A stretch of 23,320 bases of DNA from IMG/VR virus record IMGVR_UViG_3300025314_001329, positions 1 to 23,320 of that record; one strand, given 5' to 3'. Made by a program: the position numbers and the translations under genes. The notes under the pieces were generated by a model. That model worked only from the letters and a program-made list of their open reading frames with translations. It did no database searches and was not told the DNA's origin. Source of the DNA: a virus. Below are positions 21,427-23,320 of the stretch, piece after piece; position 1 is the first letter of the stretch; the number at the start of each line of letters is the position of its first letter.

Positions 21427-22254
21427 TCAATCGACAGCCGACCTCTGCACGTGGGCCCGCGCGTAGGCTTCCTCGAGCGCGGCTCCCTCGCTGCGGGTCG
21501 TAAACGCAATCCATTTGCCCGAGCCCTTCCATAGCGCCAGTCCCCAATCGACCGACCAGTCGACTTCAACAAAGGGCGCGAGCACGGTCGACTCATGTTC
21601 CAAGTAGAGCTGCTCCTCATGGTCGAGCGGATACCATTCGGGGTGTTCCAAGTAGATCGGCGGCGAAGGGGTGCGATCACCGTTGACGACCACTGGATGC
21701 GGAGCGATCATCTGACGAAGCATCGTCAGGAAGTCGCCGATCATCCGTTCCCAGCGATACCACTTGGAGCCGGGGAAGTCCTCGATCTTCGCTGCCTCGA
21801 GGCCCTCGGGTGTGCGATCGCCGAACATCCAATCCCGTGGCATCATCCAGAACTGATCGAGGAAGACTCCGGCCTCGGGCCCCGAGAGCTCCCGGATCTT
21901 TCGGGCGAGGTTCTTAAGTCGCATGCGTGTCCACAGGGACCAGTCCCAGAGGGCCCGCGCACCGTACTCCCATTGGCTCGGGAAGTAGGCTCCGAGCCCA
22001 TCGGCGCGGCGGAGCGGGACGACGGAAGAGCGCACGTAGTCGAACCAGGGATCGTGCCAATCAGGGGCGGGCATGGTGAGCACATTGAAGTAGCGCAGGG
22101 ACATCTTCCCGGCGTCTTGAAGCTCCCGCACCGTGTCCTCTTCGGTGCCGATGTGCCCGTAGACGAAGCCATCGAAGGTGTCGAGCTGAGGCCCGGTTCG
22201 CCGTCGGATCTGCTCCAGGTCTCGTACCTCGAAATGGCGGAGGATCTTGTCCAT
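21427..22254 (-). CDS. TIM-barrel glycoside-hydrolase-like protein (GHL15-type)
   Basis: 275 aa from ATG 22254 (TGATG overlap with the upstream stop); a GTG one codon earlier would also fit. Visible elements: TFDGFVYGHIG near residue 27, LRYFNVLTMPAPDWHDPWFD (about 53-72), RALWDWSLWTRMRLKNLARK followed by AGVFLDQFW (about 130), then VVVNGDRTPSPPIYLEH (about 195-211). Alternating strand/helix with an F/V-L-D at a strand end and a late N-G ... L-E pair is the pattern of hypothetical glycoside-hydrolase-like barrels (GHL families, GH114-like). It may cleave a host glycan or simply bind sugar. No signal peptide, so it would act intracellularly or as a virion part. Activity is not proven; position between terminase subunits is unusual. 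Confidence 0.5.
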   Translation of the reverse strand: MDKILRHFEVRDLEQIRRRTGPQLDTFDGFVYGHIGTEEDTVRELQDAGKMSLRYFNVLTMPAPDWHDPWFDYVRSSVVPLRRADGLGAYFPSQWEYGARALWDWSLWTRMRLKNLARKIRELSGPEAGVFLDQFWMMPRDWMFGDRTPEGLEAAKIEDFPGSKWYRWERMIGDFLTMLRQMIAPHPVVVNGDRTPSPPIYLEHPEWYPLDHEEQLYLEHESTVLAPFVEVDWSVDWGLALWKGSGKWIAFTTRSEGAALEEAYARAHVQRSAVD

Positions 22255-22697
22255 CACGGTACGCGGCTGACCAGCGAGACGGTGGCCGAGACCCCGGTCG
22301 CGGCGCTGCCGGCGGAGGTGATTCGGAGCCGGAAGAAGTCCGACACCGCGGGATAGACCTGGGCAGCGACCGCCGGCGTGCCCGCCGCCGGCAAGAGAGT
22401 CGGCGGGTCCACCGCAACCGCGTTGATCTCTTTGAGGGGGAACCAGACCACGGCCGTCGGGTCATTGGGGTCCGTGATCCCGTACTCGGGGTTGAGGGTG
22501 GCCGAAACCCCGGCGGCGGTGACGGTGTTGGCGCCCATGCTGGCGACGGTCGTCAAGAGGGCGACCGTTCTGTAATTGGCCGTGTTGACGCTGTCGGAGG
22601 TCGCTGACGCCGAGGCGCCGCCGTAGAATGTCTGCCGGGACAAGCTCGGCCGCAGGTCAACGACGCTCGCTCCAGCGTTAGATTGCGGGGTCGCCAT
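22254..22697 (-). CDS. 147-aa structural-like protein of unknown function
   Basis: ATG start, overlapping the upstream gene by 20 nt. Small residues dominate (A, S, T, V, G), with beta-prone repeats (SDSVNTANYRTVALLTTVAS; TVTAAGVSATLN) and a C-terminal strand run FFRLRITSAGSAATGVSATV. No signal, membrane segment or cysteine. Composition resembles phage head decoration or tail accessory beta-sandwich proteins. No specific family is recognised. Confidence 0.65.
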   Translation of the reverse strand: MATPQSNAGASVVDLRPSLSRQTFYGGASASATSDSVNTANYRTVALLTTVASMGANTVTAAGVSATLNPEYGITDPNDPTAVVWFPLKEINAVAVDPPTLLPAAGTPAVAAQVYPAVSDFFRLRITSAGSAATGVSATVSLVSRVP

Positions 22698-23320
22698 GAG
22701 TATGTATCTCCTTTCGGAAGCTCTTCCAGAGGAGTCCCCTCACTCGCGGCCCCACACACTCAAGAAGCACTTGGAGCCTTTCCGCCTTCTCCATGTCGGT
22801 CCGCGGCACGGTCATCTGGGCGAGCTCCTGGGGGCGCCTACGGCTCCGGAGGTCATTGAGGGCCTTCACTGCCTGGACCTGGATCCCGGGGATCTCGGAC
22901 TCGGCGAGCTTCGAGAGTACGCGCTCCATCTCCTCGTCGGTCAAGATCTTTCCCTGCTTCTCGCGTTCCTCCTCGCTTCGGAGCCGCACGTTCTCCTCGA
23001 TCCTCTGGATCCCCTCCTCGGTGACCGTCTCCCAGTTGACGCCGCGGCCCCTCTCGCCGGCCTCAGCGCCGGCGATGTCGAGGAGGCGGCGGCGGGTGCG
23101 GACGATCGTCCCCATATCGGTGCCGGCGAGCCGATGGATCTCTGAAAGCGAGAGTCCCTCGCCGTGGGTTCGGAGGTGCTCGAGGAGGAGCCCCAGGGTG
23201 CGGATCTTCCGCATCTCTTTGGGGAGCTTGTTGGGGTCAGTCTTTCGGCCTGGGGGCCGGCCCCTCGCGCGAGGGGGTGGGGAGGGGTCGGAGGAGGCCG
23301 TGGGGGCGGGGGGGGGGGCG
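22678..23320 (-). CDS. Candidate terminase small subunit, with possible AT-hook, open to the right edge
   Basis: The frame runs from the TAA at 22678-22680 to the right edge with no stop, 213 residues visible. An ATG exists at 23214 (178 aa), but it has no well-spaced ribosome-binding site. The 35 codons before it are open and read PPPRARGRPPGRKTDPNKLP, a GRPPG(R/S)K AT-hook-type motif common at the start of phage DNA-binding proteins. No other start codon is seen in that stretch, so the gene probably begins outside the window. Then come a helical HTH-like region (LSLSEIHRLAGTDMGTIVRT), a charged helix and a coil (ESEIPGIQVQAVKALNDLRS), typical of small terminases in shape. It lies three genes upstream of terL. 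Identity as terS is inferred; another DNA-binding regulator is possible. Confidence 0.55.
   Translation of the reverse strand, partial: APPPAPTASSDPSPPPRARGRPPGRKTDPNKLPKEMRKIRTLGLLLEHLRTHGEGLSLSEIHRLAGTDMGTIVRTRRRLLDIAGAEAGERGRGVNWETVTEEGIQRIEENVRLRSEEEREKQGKILTDEEMERVLSKLAESEIPGIQVQAVKALNDLRSRRRPQELAQMTVPRTDMEKAERLQVLLECVGPRVRGLLWKSFRKEIHTHGDPAI
23253..23276. repeat. Two overlapping GC-rich palindromes near the right edge
   Basis: 23253-23264 is a perfect 12-bp palindrome (GGGGCCGGCCCC) and 23261-23276 a perfect 16-bp palindrome (CCCCTCGCGCGAGGGG). The two share four bases. They lie inside the open frame just upstream of the ATG at 23214, next to a candidate DNA-binding packaging protein, so a recognition site is conceivable. 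High GC content makes such palindromes more likely by chance. Confidence 0.6.
23302..23320. repeat. G-rich homopolymer stretch at the right edge
   Basis: Five G, one C, then eleven G (23308-23318). Such runs are prone to sequencing and assembly error, so the reading frame beyond it is uncertain. It could also mark a contig end. The frame between 23215 and 23307 does not depend on it. Confidence 0.7.

Noticed and set aside
1-23320. tRNA genes, CRISPR array, insertion sequence or attachment site
   Set aside because: Coding sequence tiles almost the whole window; the remaining gaps are too short for a tRNA, and no spaced direct repeats or transposase motifs were seen.

Overview
The window is a single-strand structural and DNA-packaging operon of a tailed, probably short-tailed (podovirus-type), bacteriophage or prophage, with high GC. 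Thirty coding regions can be supported and all lie on the minus strand, so the operon reads from right to left. Most junctions are 1-nt (TGATG, TAGTG) or 4-nt (ATGA, GTGA, TTGA) stop/start overlaps, and GTG or TTG starts are frequent. Only two gaps exceed 50 nt (5101-5151 and 12514-12600). The host cannot be named from the sequence. No integrase, tRNA, CRISPR array or insertion sequence is visible.

Packaging and head module (23320 to 12120): a candidate small terminase subunit that is open to the window edge, a small structural-looking protein, a TIM-barrel glycoside-hydrolase-like protein, a 54-aa conserved phage protein and the large terminase. These are followed by three sugar or methyl-transfer genes (Gfo/Idh-type oxidoreductase, DegT-type PLP aminotransferase, class I methyltransferase), then the portal, a small protein, a scaffold-like protein, an SU10/DUF5309-like major capsid protein, and five small, mostly basic or unassigned proteins.

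Sugar module (11766 to 5152): a GT4-type glycosyltransferase, a FemAB/GNAT-like transferase, a 67-aa four-cysteine protein, a GT-B-fold protein, a 90-aa unknown, a PseB/CapD-like UDP-sugar 4,6-dehydratase, an SpsF-like cytidylyltransferase, a NeuB/SpsE-like sialic-acid synthase and another class I methyltransferase.

Tail module (5100 to 1): a tail-tube/adaptor-like protein, a 701-aa nozzle/stabilisation-like protein, a 643-aa beta-helix tailspike, and the N-terminus of one more probable virion protein. No tape measure or tail-tube genes are seen, which fits a podovirus.

The standout feature is that together the two insertions supply candidates for most steps of a nonulosonic-acid-type pathway (4,6-dehydratase, aminotransferase, acyltransferase-like, GT-B sugar-nucleotide enzyme, synthase, CMP-activating enzyme), plus glycosyl- and methyltransferases. 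The set resembles bacterial Pse/Leg and Bacillus sps (spore coat polysaccharide) clusters, but here it is woven between terminase, portal, capsid and tail genes. The likely purpose is making and attaching a modified acidic sugar, either to the virion or to the infected cell surface. That purpose is inference; the family assignments come from motifs read by eye.
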